In this document: positions 12,545 to 23,116 of the stretch, piece by piece
How positions within the stretch are numbered: the stretch's first letter is position 1
Layout of the letters: each line of letters begins with the position of its first letter
NCBI GenBank assembly: GCA_015501605.1
Contig: JADNRZ010000002.1
Span: 124,001-188,000, forward strand
Direction: 5' to 3'
Length of the DNA: 64,000 bases
Origin: Panaeolus papilionaceus
Lineage: Eukaryota > Basidiomycota > Agaricomycetes > Agaricales
Position numbers and translations under genes: made by a program
The notes under the pieces: generated by a model
What the model saw: the letters and a program-made list of their open reading frames with translations, nothing else
Told to the model about the DNA's origin: nothing
The model's database searches: none

Positions 12545-13624
12545 TTAATTCTTAAGCAGGTATAATGAATCCCCCACTCTCTCAATCGCCTAGTGAAAGT
12601 TGGTAAGACGTCGCGATGACATGACACACAACAACAGGCGTAGGCACATACCCGTTTGTATGCAGGTCTGGCACGTTTGAAATCTTTTAGCGTAGGTGTG
12701 ATAATCGAAAAATTCTGGGTGACACACCTCGACTGAACCCTTTGAACATACTCCTTGATGAGAGGGCCGGTATGTCCTGGAGATCGCTGAACGAGCACCT
12801 CGAGCGTAAAGCTCATCATAAAGTCAGCCGAGGTAGGCTCGTCGCCACCCGCAAACCACCCTTTGTTGCTGGCCTTATGGTTTAGCTTCTGCAGGTGACC
12901 TTCGATCTAGAGGAGTGAAAAATAGAATGATGAGAATGCAATCACTCTCGAGTCTCGACTGAACGTTGCACAAACAAAGTCTGCATGCATTCCGAGCTCC
13001 GGGTCAAATGTCGTGTTGTTGATCTCGGTCAGAGTGCTTCGAATGGTGGGTTGTACTTCAGGCGGGACGCTATCTGGTATCATTCTGAATAGAAGCTTTC
13101 GAACGAGGAGTGGTTGCACAGATCCCTCGGGATAATGAGAAACTAGGAGTATCAGTTAGTCGAGAACTGCCACGTCTCACGAAGGACAGCGCCTACAGTA
13201 AAGATTGTCTCTCCACTCTGGTGTTCCAACCTTGACCTTAAACTTCTCAGCCCCATACTTCTCGATAAGATAATCTACTCGGTTTTATGTGTCGCTCATC
13301 AGTATCGTGTCGCGTTTTGAGGTATAATGTCTCACCAATGATAGCTCCGCTCTCCGCAATTGTCACATCGCCATCTACAATCACGGGAGACTTCCCGAGT
13401 GGATGGATGTCGTACAATTCTTTTGGTGCTCGTCGCTGAGGTGTCCTTGCGTACTTTTTGACTTCGTAAGGCAGATTAAGCTCTTCCTGAAAAGGTATGA
13501 GACGATAAGGTTAATACGGGTGGATCGGCACCAATTGGCGTACTAGAAGCCAGACGATGCGCTGCGAACGCGATTCCGCAAGGTGGTGAACAACGATATG
13601 TGAATTCGTTGTTTGTTCAAACAT
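12545..13624 (-). CDS. glutathione S-transferase, GTT1-like (GST-1)
   Basis: Seven exons on the minus strand (13624-13544, 13486-13336, 13274-13197, 13142-12976, 12906-12728, 12667-12652, 12589-12545) give 238 aa. The N-terminal thioredoxin-like domain reads HIVVHHLAESRSQRIVWLL, with the glutathione-site motifs HPLGKSPV and ESGAIIG. The C-terminal helical domain includes HYPEGSVQPLLVRKL and GWFAGGDEPTSADFMMSF. This pattern matches fungal GTT1-class GSTs, which conjugate glutathione to electrophiles or reduce peroxides; substrate cannot be predicted. Exon 6 is only 16 nt. All seven exon lengths equal those of GST-2 at 16125-17224, showing a recent duplication. It is divergent from and head-to-head with the Galpha gene at 14556. 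Confidence 0.93.
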
Positions 13625-14555
13625 TTTCTTGATGCTTATACTCTAGAGGCGCAGTGATGGGCTTCCAGACTAGACATTTGACGATTGATATTTATACATC
13701 TGTGGTCGAAAGTCACGACCTCTTTCATCGCGGCTGACAAACCAGTTAGAGTGCAATGACTCAACCATTTGTCAACTCTTCTTCCCAATAGTACCACCAT
13801 CGGGGATTATCAAGAGGTAACGTCACGAGCTCGAAAAGAGATATTCCTATACGTTATGGTACAGATCTTCCTTTAATCGTTTCCTGCTCGCCCCCCTAAC
13901 TTTGTTAATAATATCGGACGAGTGCCCTCGCCATGGGTTGGGGGCCTAGGCTTCAGCAATATCCGAGTCGTCGCTATGTGCAATGTCAAGTAGATCTTAT
14001 GTAAAGGAGATAAACCGACAAGTCGATATGCGAATTCGGACGATGTACATTTCGTCCGCCTCGTTGGGCACAACAGTACTAGTAGGGTCATGCATACGAT
14101 GATCTCTAGTATCCGGGAAATAGTATGTCATAAGAATGAGTCAGCCTTGCCCTTGTTACGGTAACTTTTTACGCGCGTAACTTTCGAGATGCCATCATCA
14201 GGAGATTTATCAAGGCGCTAATCAGAAACCTTAGTTCCGTCACAGTATGCGCCCACTCCAAAGCTGTGAAATCTGTAGTATGCATGAATCGCTTGCTTTG
14301 ATAGAATAAAATAAATGCAACTTCGGTTTGCTAAATTTATGAGTGGCCGCCCAGTATTTCCCCACGCATATGTGTTCCCAGAACCACAGCCCCTTCATGA
14401 CAGGCAGTGACAGGCAGGGTTTGCTTGTAGACACGGGCTACGATCCTCAGCTTTCTACCAACCTCCTCTCTCATCACCATTGCGTAGCAAGATACTTCAC
14501 AACCTCCATCTATACTTTAAAAGCGAAATACGGTGTCTTGACCCCTATTCTAGAA
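13625..14555. other. shared upstream region of GST-1 and the Galpha gene
   Basis: The two genes are divergently transcribed from this 0.9-kb stretch. No further gene or clear regulatory motif recognised. Confidence 0.5.
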
Positions 14556-16057
14556 ATGGGCAATACACCTTCACGTTATCTGCCATTAAAGGGGGAAAGG
14601 GAGAAGCTTCAGCAGCATGGAGCATACGGGGATGGATCGGACTCTGTGGATGTAAACACCGACAGCGAAAGAGTTTATACGAGAGACGGCCCTGCAAAAA
14701 TATTTCTTCTAGGTGATTGCCAGCCTAACAATATCCTTTTGTGATCCCCTTTTATTGAACTAACTCACTTACCTTTTTGTTGACTAGGGACATCCAGGAG
14801 TGGGAAAACGACTCTGTTAAAACAAAGGAAGATCATTTATGAAAATGGATGGAGTGAGACTGAAAGACACGACTATGAGGAAATTGTATCGGCGGAAGCC
14901 ATAATAAGGGAGGTATCCAGAATCTTGGATATCATGAGTCGTGATCCGACTCTTGCTGTATGTGCTCTGGTGTGCAGTCGGTGAACTATGCCTTACCTTA
15001 CGCAACTGGACAATTTACACAGTACACTAAGGGCGAAAAATGGAGAAGGGCATTCGAACCAGAGGAAATGGTTCATCATTCGTTCAACATATTGGAAGAA
15101 ATGAAGGCGGACCCGGATTTTGTCGAAGCCTTGCCAAGAAACGGTCTCACAGGGCCGTTGATGGACTCATTGCCTTAGTACGTCGTTGCACAGGGGGATC
15201 TTCAAGATAACTCCGCTGAGTGTGCTTTTTTCCCTCAGCTTTCTAGACCTTCTCCAAAAGATCTCAAGGGTGTATTCTAAACGATGCAAACCTGAAGATG
15301 ACGACATTCTGAGGCTCTATCACAAAACAAGTGGTATTTTTACAGATAGCTTCAGGATGAACGACGTTCAGTAAGTGTCTCACATGTTTAACGACAAGGA
15401 TTCAATTCACTTCCGTCAGAGTGAAATTTTATCATGTCGGAGGCGCCAAAAGTGAACGCAAAAAGTGGCCAAAGATTCTTCACACTGGCGCAGATGCCAT
15501 CATATTCTGCGTGTCACTTGTTTCTTACCTCCCGATCGAAGATTTAAGTGAGGTACGAACCATTTGTCCACGATTTTCGGCCTTCAGGGAGTGATGGACA
15601 CACGCTTAGACTAGCATGGATGAGTCGCTAGACGTCTTCGCGTCAATCACGCGTGCGTCGTCGCTCCAGGCCACACCTGTCCTTCTATGCTTCACGAAGC
15701 TCGATCTGTTTTCGAAAGCAATTCTCCAGGTGCGCCTCAGTAAAAAGATGCAGAAAACGATATTTTACAATCATTTATCAGACCCCACTTACGACACACT
15801 TTCCTGACTACACTGAAGGGCCTGATGTTCGACTGGCCTTGAACCACATCAAAGCGCAGTTTCTTGGAAGGGCACCTCGGAACGCTAAAGGTCGAATAAC
15901 AACTCAGTAGGTGTCAATTCTCATCAATTGTGGTGCTTCCCCCTTATTTTTTCTCCCAATCGATAAACAACCCCGCCGAACCTACAGCTTCGTCAACGCC
16001 GTGGAGACCGAGAGTGTTCGGGGCGTCTTTTCCGATCTACAAAGAGTAATTTCATGA
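14556..16057 (+). CDS. divergent heterotrimeric G-protein alpha subunit, catalytic residues lost
   Basis: Eight exons (14556-14712, 14788-14957, 15023-15177, 15239-15370, 15420-15552, 15610-15729, 15782-15906, 15988-16057) give 353 aa, the normal Galpha length. The start MGNTPS has Gly2 and Ser6 for N-myristoylation but lacks a palmitoylatable Cys3. The P-loop is GTSRSGKTT (53-61; canonical GAGESGKST), followed by LLKQRKIIYENGWSETER, typical of Galpha. Switch I ILRLYHKTSGI has Tyr188 where the catalytic arginine belongs; switch II HVGGAKSERKKW has His210 for Asp and Ala214 for the catalytic Gln. The base-binding NKxD is TKLD and the TCAT motif is NAVE. The usual NLKxxGLx tail is missing: the frame ends DLQRVIS. 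An alternative ninth exon at 16121-16135 would end it QRNLKP. GTP hydrolysis is predicted to be impaired or absent. Confidence 0.85.
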
Positions 16058-16124
16058 ATTCGAGTGTCTTGGGGACTTGCTATTCAATATACATTTATAT
16101 TCATATAATCTTGCATTTAGAACC

Positions 16125-17224
16125 TTAAACCTTAACCAAGTATTTGGTCTGTCCTCCTTGCTCGACAGCCTGAGCGTCATGTCAGGCCTTCAAGAGAACA
16201 TCGAAATAGAAATATCAAGCTTACCCTCTTGTACGCTGGCCTGCGATAGGTTGTTAGCATCGGATTTACACCGGGAATGAGCAAGTAAAACCAACCTCGA
16301 CTGGAGTCGCTTCACGTACTCCCTCATAAGAGGCCCGACATACTCTGGAGACCGCTCGACGAATACCTCGAGCGTGAAGCTCATCATGAAATCGGCCGAG
16401 GTGGGGTCATCGCCTCCCGCAAACCAGCCTTTGCCACCTGCAGTGTCTTTAATCTTCTGCAGATGCTTCTCGATCTGCGGCGGTTATCGTAGTTAGTGAG
16501 CATGGTAGCGTTACAGATGAGGACTCAGCATGAGACCCACCAGAATAGCGTGAGATCGGAGCTCTGGGTCGGTTAGCTTTGCGTTGAGCTTACTGAATAC
16601 AGCGTTAAGCACAGGTTGCATGAGGACTGGTGCATTATCGGGGATCATGGTGAACATGAGCTTCCGAACGAGAAGCGGCTGGACGGAGCCCTCTGCATAA
16701 TGCGTGACTATTCGAAGAAAGAAGTAACCATGAGTACGTTGAGTCGGATGTTTGTCGTACAATTTCAAGGACCTACAGTACAAATTGTCCTGCCATCCTG
16801 GCGTGCCAACTTTGACCTTGTTCTTTTCTGTTCCGTACTTTTCGATAATGTACTCTATTTAATTGTGAGCGGTCCAATATATTCGTGAGACAACGTGGCC
16901 TCGAACACATTTAGAACACTCACCGACGATAGCACCGCTCTCAGCGATTGTCAAGTCGCCGTCAACGATGACAGGGGACTTTCCAAGAGGATGAACTTCG
17001 TATAGCTCTTTGGGCGCGCGTCGCTGCTGAGTGCGCTCGTACTTCTTGATTTCATAAGATACCTCAAGCTCTTCCTGGATAAACATGAACCGGTGTCATT
17101 ATCGACGCCTGACTCGCTGATAACATCAATCAAAACACAGTACCAGAAGCCACAAAATGCGCTGTGAGCGCGAGTCGTCGAGATGATGAACGACGATATG
17201 TGGTTTTGGCGCTGGTGCAGACAT
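16125..17224 (-). CDS. glutathione S-transferase, GTT1-like (GST-2)
   Basis: Seven exons on the minus strand (17224-17144, 17074-16924, 16854-16777, 16707-16541, 16474-16296, 16240-16225, 16169-16125) give 238 aa. Each exon has exactly the length of its counterpart in GST-1. Key segments are HIVVHHLDDSRSQRILWLL, HPLGKSPVIVDGDLTIAESG, HYAEGSVQPLLVRKL and GWFAGGDDPTSADFMMSF. The last exon uses the acceptor CTCAG at 16170, giving AVEQGGQTKYLVKV; the earlier AG at about 16181 would stop at once. The stop codon lies 67 bp from the 3' end of the convergent Galpha gene, so the transcripts probably overlap. Role as for GST-1: glutathione conjugation or peroxide detoxification, substrate unknown. Confidence 0.93.
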
Positions 17225-17605
17225 TATTCGGTTGACTATTGAGGTGAAAGTGGAAGAAAAGCAGGGTGGTGGCTACACAGAGGACAACGGGCGGTTTGTG
17301 AATGGGGTCTATTAAAAACTAGATGACGAGATTGAGATGACACTTCCGCAAAGCTTACAACCGGGCGGTGTAGATCTATCCGAAGTGTTTACATTGGCTT
17401 CATTCCTGAGATATAATATAGGTAGATCGCACCAGGGACGATACCACGTTTTGTCTAAAAGCACCTCGGGTGCGAATTTAGCTCAATCATGACCTATAGT
17501 CGTGATGAACCATCAGCAATCACCCAATAAAAAACCATAAAGTCGAGGTGATCGGGAATTGCACCTCAGTTGGGTCCATAAATGAAAGCCTCCCTGAGGT
17601 TCGAC
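17225..17605. other. intergenic between GST-2 and the HNH-like gene
   Basis: 5' flank of GST-2 and 3' flank of the HNH-like gene; nothing else seen. Confidence 0.5.
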
Positions 17606-18549
17606 TCAATAGTCCCGGTTCTGCCTCCACTTGTAACCGAAACGTTGTTTCGCCGCATATTTCTTCCACTTCTGGATGTCTTCTCTTTCTAATAAAAGCT
17701 CTACTGTGTAGAAACTCCTCGCAAGCTCCTCATTGGGTGCTACATGGTGGACCGTCGAGTGACATTGCCTGTCGAAGATGGAGAACAGGACGAGTACTCT
17801 GTTTATTGCCTGACCGACTGAAGGGTTATAGGTGGGCGTACTACGTACCGACAGAGCCAAGCTACGCTGTTGAGCATCTCTTCAGGATGCCAACCTTTCT
17901 TCAAAACCTTATCGTGCGTACTCCTTGGTATGAGATGATGGTAGGTCAAAGGGACCTGCCTCTCACAGATCTCACACTCCTCTGTGCGTGTCGACTTCCA
18001 AACAGGAGGTGGGGCGGTCGCAGACTCAATGTAAGACGTCACCACTTCATGGATGAAACGTTGGACGTCGTCCTCATCAGAAGAGACAGCATAGGTGATA
18101 AGGGTGTCAGGGATAGTCGGCGGTATAGAAAAAGGCAGGGAGGATGGTGTAGAGTAAGAAGGGATAGGTGAGGTGGCAAAGGACAGATCCCGCAGTGATG
18201 TTGGTATAACCTCCCAGGTTTCTGTAGCAAGGTACGTAGAAAATTCATCCAGGGGGTCCTCTGAAAGCTCGTCAACTGCATTGTCAACATCTGCTACTTG
18301 GACATCGCCGGAGACAGTGGTGGGGGCACCGCTTTTGGCCTGCAACCTGGCTGTTTTCGATTTGGATCTCGTGGTTGATCCTGAGGAATTGGACGCGTTG
18401 TTCGAACGATGATGGATACTGAGGAATTTCTGCGCAATACAGTCCTTGAGAATACTGAACTGAAGAGAATCAAAACTTGTTCCCAAGTCGGACATTGGCT
18501 GGAGTCGCAACTGAGACGTATGGGGTGTGAACGTTTGACCGTTGAACAA
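17606..18549 (-). CDS. HNH-nuclease-like zinc protein
   Basis: Two exons (18549-17849 and 17768-17606; intron 80 nt) give 287 aa. The N-terminal two thirds are Ser/Thr-rich and probably disordered. The C-terminal part has an HNH-like arrangement: CEICERQVPLTYHHLIPRS, then WLCRQCHSTVHH, then a helical tail LLLEREDIQKWKKYAAKQR. The CxxC, HH, CxxC-H and VHH residues fit the zinc-ribbon plus catalytic His layout of HNH/McrA-type nucleases, a family common in fungi but mostly uncharacterised there. Whether it cuts DNA is unknown. The start is uncertain: MSDLG 18 codons downstream is also possible, and an upstream exon (around 18685-18570) cannot be excluded. Confidence 0.75.
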
Positions 18550-19123
18550 CGATGGTGGAAGTTAGCAACCTGTATTTATTAGATAGAGATACCGCAGGTG
18601 ACTCGACCTGCCGCCTGAATTCTGATTTGGTGCTGAGATTTTGTATCAATTCATTCAAAACTTGAACGCACATGTGAGAAACCATGACTGACTCTGAATA
18701 TGGCCTCGGAACCGATACACAGGGACGAATGACGGGGGATAAATCGAGTCAAGGCAAGCAGGGAAAAATTGGGCATATAAAGTGTTTTTATATGATATCA
18801 CCACATGGGCTCCGTAGTCATACAACATAATCATAACAGAAAGCAAGTGTTGAAATGCAGTAGGATAGAGGAAACGTGAATAAAAGTCGAGTAACAGTAG
18901 AAAAAACAAGGATGATGGTCGCATCAGCTCCCAATCAGCTCCCTCCTCATGAAGCTGTTGGTCCAAGCGTGCGAGGCTTCATGTTATGCATTACGACCGT
19001 ATCATCTCGAAATCCACTTGCTCCTCCTCTCATCTTCATCCGAGACCTCATACCACCGATACCCTGCACTTGACATCAGACCTCCACTCGCATGCATGGT
19101 GGGGATTGGCCGGACAGGACCGT
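18550..19123. other. intergenic
   Basis: 3' flank of the ribosomal protein gene and 5' flank of the HNH-like gene. No additional gene recognised, apart from a possible extra 5' exon of the HNH-like gene. Confidence 0.4.
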
Positions 19124-20061
19124 TTAGTAAAGGCGGACGGGCTTGCCCATGGTGGTCTTGATGTGAAGAGACTTGACGTTCTGCCAGTGCTTCTTAAGAA
19201 GGGAGACGAGGAAGTTAATGCCTGAGGACGTGGTCAGTAACTTAGTAGACAAGGAAAAAGAAGATCGGACGCACTCATCATGACATTGCCGAGAACTTGG
19301 TCGTCGTTCATCTGAACGTGGCCAACGGCAACACCCAAGCAAAGAACCTTCTTAAGCTGGAACTTGATGGTAGAGCGGACCTCGTTGATCTTGTTGGAGA
19401 GGTCTTCAGCGTGTGAGACGGGGGTGGGGAACTTGCCAGCTTAAGTATCCGATTAGTATATGAAGCAATCACCACGGGTAAAGAATAGTACCCTTGGAAA
19501 GACCAGGACCAAGGAGACGGGGAATCTGCTTGATAAGGGCCTCAGAGGCAAGGAAAGCATCGTATTTTTTAGCGAGCTTCTTGACGAGCTTCTTGTTCTT
19601 GTTCAACCTAGCAACGTCATAAGTCAATTGCATCTCAAAAATTTTTCAAAGAAGACTATACTTCTTGAGATCGTCAACAGACATGTACTCGAGCTCGATT
19701 TGCTTAGCGCGATCGATGTCAGCGGCATCAGCAAGAATGCAGATGGACATGCGGGGGCGGGGAACGTTGGGGAGCCTAGGAAAACGGTTAGCACGCTTTT
19801 CTAAAGCAAATAAACGTTGTCTAACGTACTTGACGGTTCCAGAGAAACGCTTGTCACGCTGGGGATCATAGTTCTTGAGACCAATCTGGAGCTCAATGGT
19901 CTCGACGAAGTTGCGCTTCTTCTCGCCGTTGGCCTCAACCAAGAGTTCCTTAATGGAGCCTCGCACGCTTGACACTGAGAGTTTGCTGGCACTGCATAAA
20001 TTGGTTTTAGATGAGCTCAACGTCGAGAACGGAGACGACGACGACTGTTTCCGTACCTCAT
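19124..20061 (-). CDS. RPL1: 60S ribosomal protein uL1 (L10a)
   Basis: Six exons on the minus strand (20061-20057, 19991-19830, 19775-19662, 19607-19492, 19439-19275, 19221-19124) give 219 aa, the usual length for eukaryotic uL1. Exon 1 is only 5 nt (ATGAG), a first-exon design common in fungal ribosomal protein genes. Diagnostic segments are [47 protein letters not shown]-like [16 protein letters not shown], and the C-terminal [15 protein letters not shown]. uL1 forms the L1 stalk of the large ribosomal subunit and helps release deacylated tRNA from the E site. All introns are short GT-AG. The 5' side is followed by no divergent gene for about 1.9 kb. Confidence 0.97.
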
Positions 20062-21993
20062 GCTTGATTTTTTTCTTGAAGATAGGGAGGAGTCTACCGT
20101 TATCACTTTTTCTGGATATGCCGATGGCCGAAACACTGGAAGTTACAGTGTCACAGTGGCTGCTTCAACTATACATGTGTGACGTGATGCCATCAAGTCG
20201 AATCGGCACAGTAACAGATTTCAACCATCTCCGAGCTTCTCCGAGTCCATCCTTCAACCACAATGTCAACTGTTTGAGCATCCTGGGACACGAAAATACA
20301 CAGGCTGCGTCGGGGCACTGGCATAACTTCCTACGCTCATCGGTCCAAGAAAATGGGTAAATTAATAACGTCCTGTGCATTACAGGGAACCATCGGGGAA
20401 TGGTTCAGTATCTTTAGTTTACAGTGAAAGCGAAGCCTAAGTAATTTTAATTATAATTTTTTTCCCATAATTATTGAATGTATCCGCGCTCATGACCAGG
20501 TGAAATGACTGCGCGGCATTCTCAAATGTACACTCCGTCTCGTATGTTGTTTGAAAAGTAGAGCCTGGACCTGGATTCAAATTTACTGGAATACTCCTTC
20601 TATCAGTCGACTTCACGGGTATTCCCCGGTATCCTTCGTCTTTTTTAATTTGTTTCTCAAGACTGCACTCTTGCTGGCCCAATCATGCAGTTCCGCTCTA
20701 TATGCCTCCATTTTGATCATTCTGTTCTTGGTCTTCGCACTTCAAGGACGTCGACTCTCTCACGAGAAGCCCTGGTTGGCGGTCCTTGCTCCGGACTGAT
20801 GCTGGAAAAGAATTTTCTTGTACTGCAGAGCGACTCCGATCAGTCTACTTTTTCTCGCAACCAATCATCAAACTGTCAAGCCTGATAATATTTGTCACAG
20901 GCGGTCAAAGTTCAAGAACACTTCTTGCTGCTACTCATATGGTTTCGGGTACTCTGTGGGACTACAACGAAATTGCTTGCACGATGCCAGTCGCATACGT
21001 TTCCGATTTTTTGCTGAACATCGGCTGAGATCTACACGCTTATCATTAAACTGTCCGCCAATATTCAAATTCAACCCCACACACTACTTTCGTGGGCGCT
21101 TTCGTCAAGTCTAGGCCCCTTGTTTTCTGCACTTGTATTCCGTTCGTACAATCCCCATGTTTGGCGAATTCCCAGATCATCCAAAAACCTCGGTGTAAGT
21201 GCTTTCTATCGCAGCATGTTCTTGGCCTTGCTTTGAAAGTCCGCACCCGCCCTTTTCTTCACGATATCATTATAGCACATGAAGTGAGTTCTTTCAGGGA
21301 TGGTCCGTGTTCCGCAAGGCGGTGGATCGCCTAACCCGAGCATATTCTTAGGCACATATATTCTGGTGCATCATAATGGATTATAGTGCCATAACCTCCG
21401 TTCTTCCAAGAAAGGTCTTAACAGACCACTATCGCCGATTCCAGTTAACGTTTGTGGGACGACGGCGGAACAGAATTCCTTCGGCATGCTTCGTACTGAC
21501 CTAAGTCCGGTCCTACAGCACAAACGCGTAATCATTATCGCGTTCTGCGCCTTCCTAAGAGTACAATGGTAAGACACCATGTCTCACAGAATGCCAAATA
21601 GCCACTCGGAATGTCCTGTCTGCCATCTATACTGGGATTTCGTTTACCCCCGTTCGCCTGCGCCTGCTTGATTAGCATCTTCGCGAGTACCTGTCCAACA
21701 CACTGTCTTGATATCCTGCCCCATCAACATTCGCTTCCTTCTTCTTTTGTTATTCCTAGCCGCCCCACGCTCAACGTACAGAGAAGTTTGATGCAAGCTG
21801 TCTTCACATGTACCGAAAACTGCTTCTTGTGTTCTTTTTTTTTCACTCTCCTTATTGGGGTCGCGTACCTTTCTGAACGGAACACGGTACCTACCTTGCG
21901 GGTATTTAAGCTCAATACTTTCATCCAACTCTCAGTATCCTCTAGTCCTTCAACACTTGGATCTCCTTCTCTTTTCGCACTTCCTCTTACAAA
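20062..21993. other. 1.9-kb intergenic region
   Basis: Several unrelated 60-145 codon frames occur, including a hydrophobic one around 20551-20799, but no start, splice structure or domain ties them into a gene. The last 400 bp are the pyrimidine-rich promoter of the WSC gene. Confidence 0.4.
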
Positions 21994-23116
21994 ATGTCCT
22001 TTGCTCGTCTCACAACCCTCCTTGCCATTCTCCCGGTACGTCTGGTGACGTTCGACGTGTCTCGTCTCATCTAACCTTTTATTTTAGTTGGCTCTGGCTC
22101 TACCCGGCAAGAGGCAAGTCGATAACGGCCCCCTTCCAGGATGGACATTCGTCGGCTGCTTCACGTAGGTTTCGAGTTCGTGTTCCGTCGTGCAAACCCC
22201 AACTAATTTATCCTTGTGCAGAGATGTCGCGTCCTCCCGAACACTCCTCGAGACGACGACTGTCGACCCCATCGAAATGACACCCAATCACTGCACGGCA
22301 TTCTGCCAAGGAACCGGTACATCCGCTCTCGACTCTCAATTCACCTTTGCTGGCACAGAATTCACCTCAGTAAGCCTCTCGCATCCCCCTTATCATTCCT
22401 CGAAGGCCATTAACACAAATAACTCTTTCTCCTGCTATCTTCTTTACTTATTTGGCCCGTTCAATCAATCTAGGAATGCTGTACGTTCCCTCGGTTTATT
22501 TTAAACTTTCCGTGCATTCGCTTACCGATCGAATTGATTGCCTGTTATAGTCTGTGACTTCAACATCCAAGGCACCGCGACTCAAGTCGATGACAGCGAA
22601 TGTGACTTCGCTTGTGCTGGCGATCCCACACTCACTTGCGGAGGCTTCGGCCGTGTCAGCATTTACACCAATGGCGGTGCTCTCCCCGATAACAAGGCCA
22701 CTGTTGGCGACTGGGCATTCTCTGGCTGCCACACGTAAGTTCCTGGAAGCTAATTCACTTTAACTGCGATTTATCCCCTTTCAGTGACGCTGTCGGCACC
22801 AACGGAAGGACGCTGCTCGAACGCTTCGATATCCCTGGAGGCGTGACCATTGAGTCATGTACTGCGAAGTGTTTGGCTACCGATTTTACCCTCAGTGGTC
22901 TCGAGTTCGGTCAAGAGTGCTGTACGTATTCCTCTCCCTTCTTTCTCATCGCGAATTGTTCTGACTTACGACTGCTATTACTTAGGGTGTGGAGACGCAT
23001 TGCTCTTCGAAGACACGGAAGCACCCCTCGGCGAGTGCTCACAAGCATGCAAGGCTGATCCTACTGAGCTGTGTGGTGCTTCCAGCAGACTCTCCCTCTA
23101 CACTCTAACCGCTTAA
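21994..23116 (+). CDS. secreted protein with two WSC domains
   Basis: Seven exons (21994-22035, 22088-22164, 22222-22369, 22474-22480, 22551-22734, 22785-22921, 22986-23116) give 241 aa. The first exon and start of the second encode a signal peptide (MSFARLTTLLAILPLALALP). Domain 1 spans from WTFVGCFTDVASSRTLLE to GRVSIYTNGG and domain 2 from WAFSGCHTDAVGTNGRTLLE to SSRLSLYTLTA. Each shows the WSC pattern GC..D......L......M/I...C...C......AG.E...EC.C followed by C...C.GD....CG....S.Y. WSC domains are carbohydrate-binding modules found in wall sensors and secreted enzymes. No membrane anchor follows, so this is a free secreted WSC protein. Exon 4 is a 7-nt micro-exon (GAATGCT) that supplies the conserved Glu-Cys; domain 1 has Phe where domain 2 has the usual Trp in ECWC. 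Confidence 0.88.

Noticed and set aside
14343..14555. Upstream extension of the Galpha frame to the ATG at 14343
   Set aside because: The internal MGNTPS start carries the myristoylation glycine expected at a Galpha N-terminus, and the extra residues have no counterpart in the family.
20551..21114. Hydrophobic frames as a small membrane-protein gene
   Set aside because: The frames overlap in different phases, and no consistent start, intron or homology links them.
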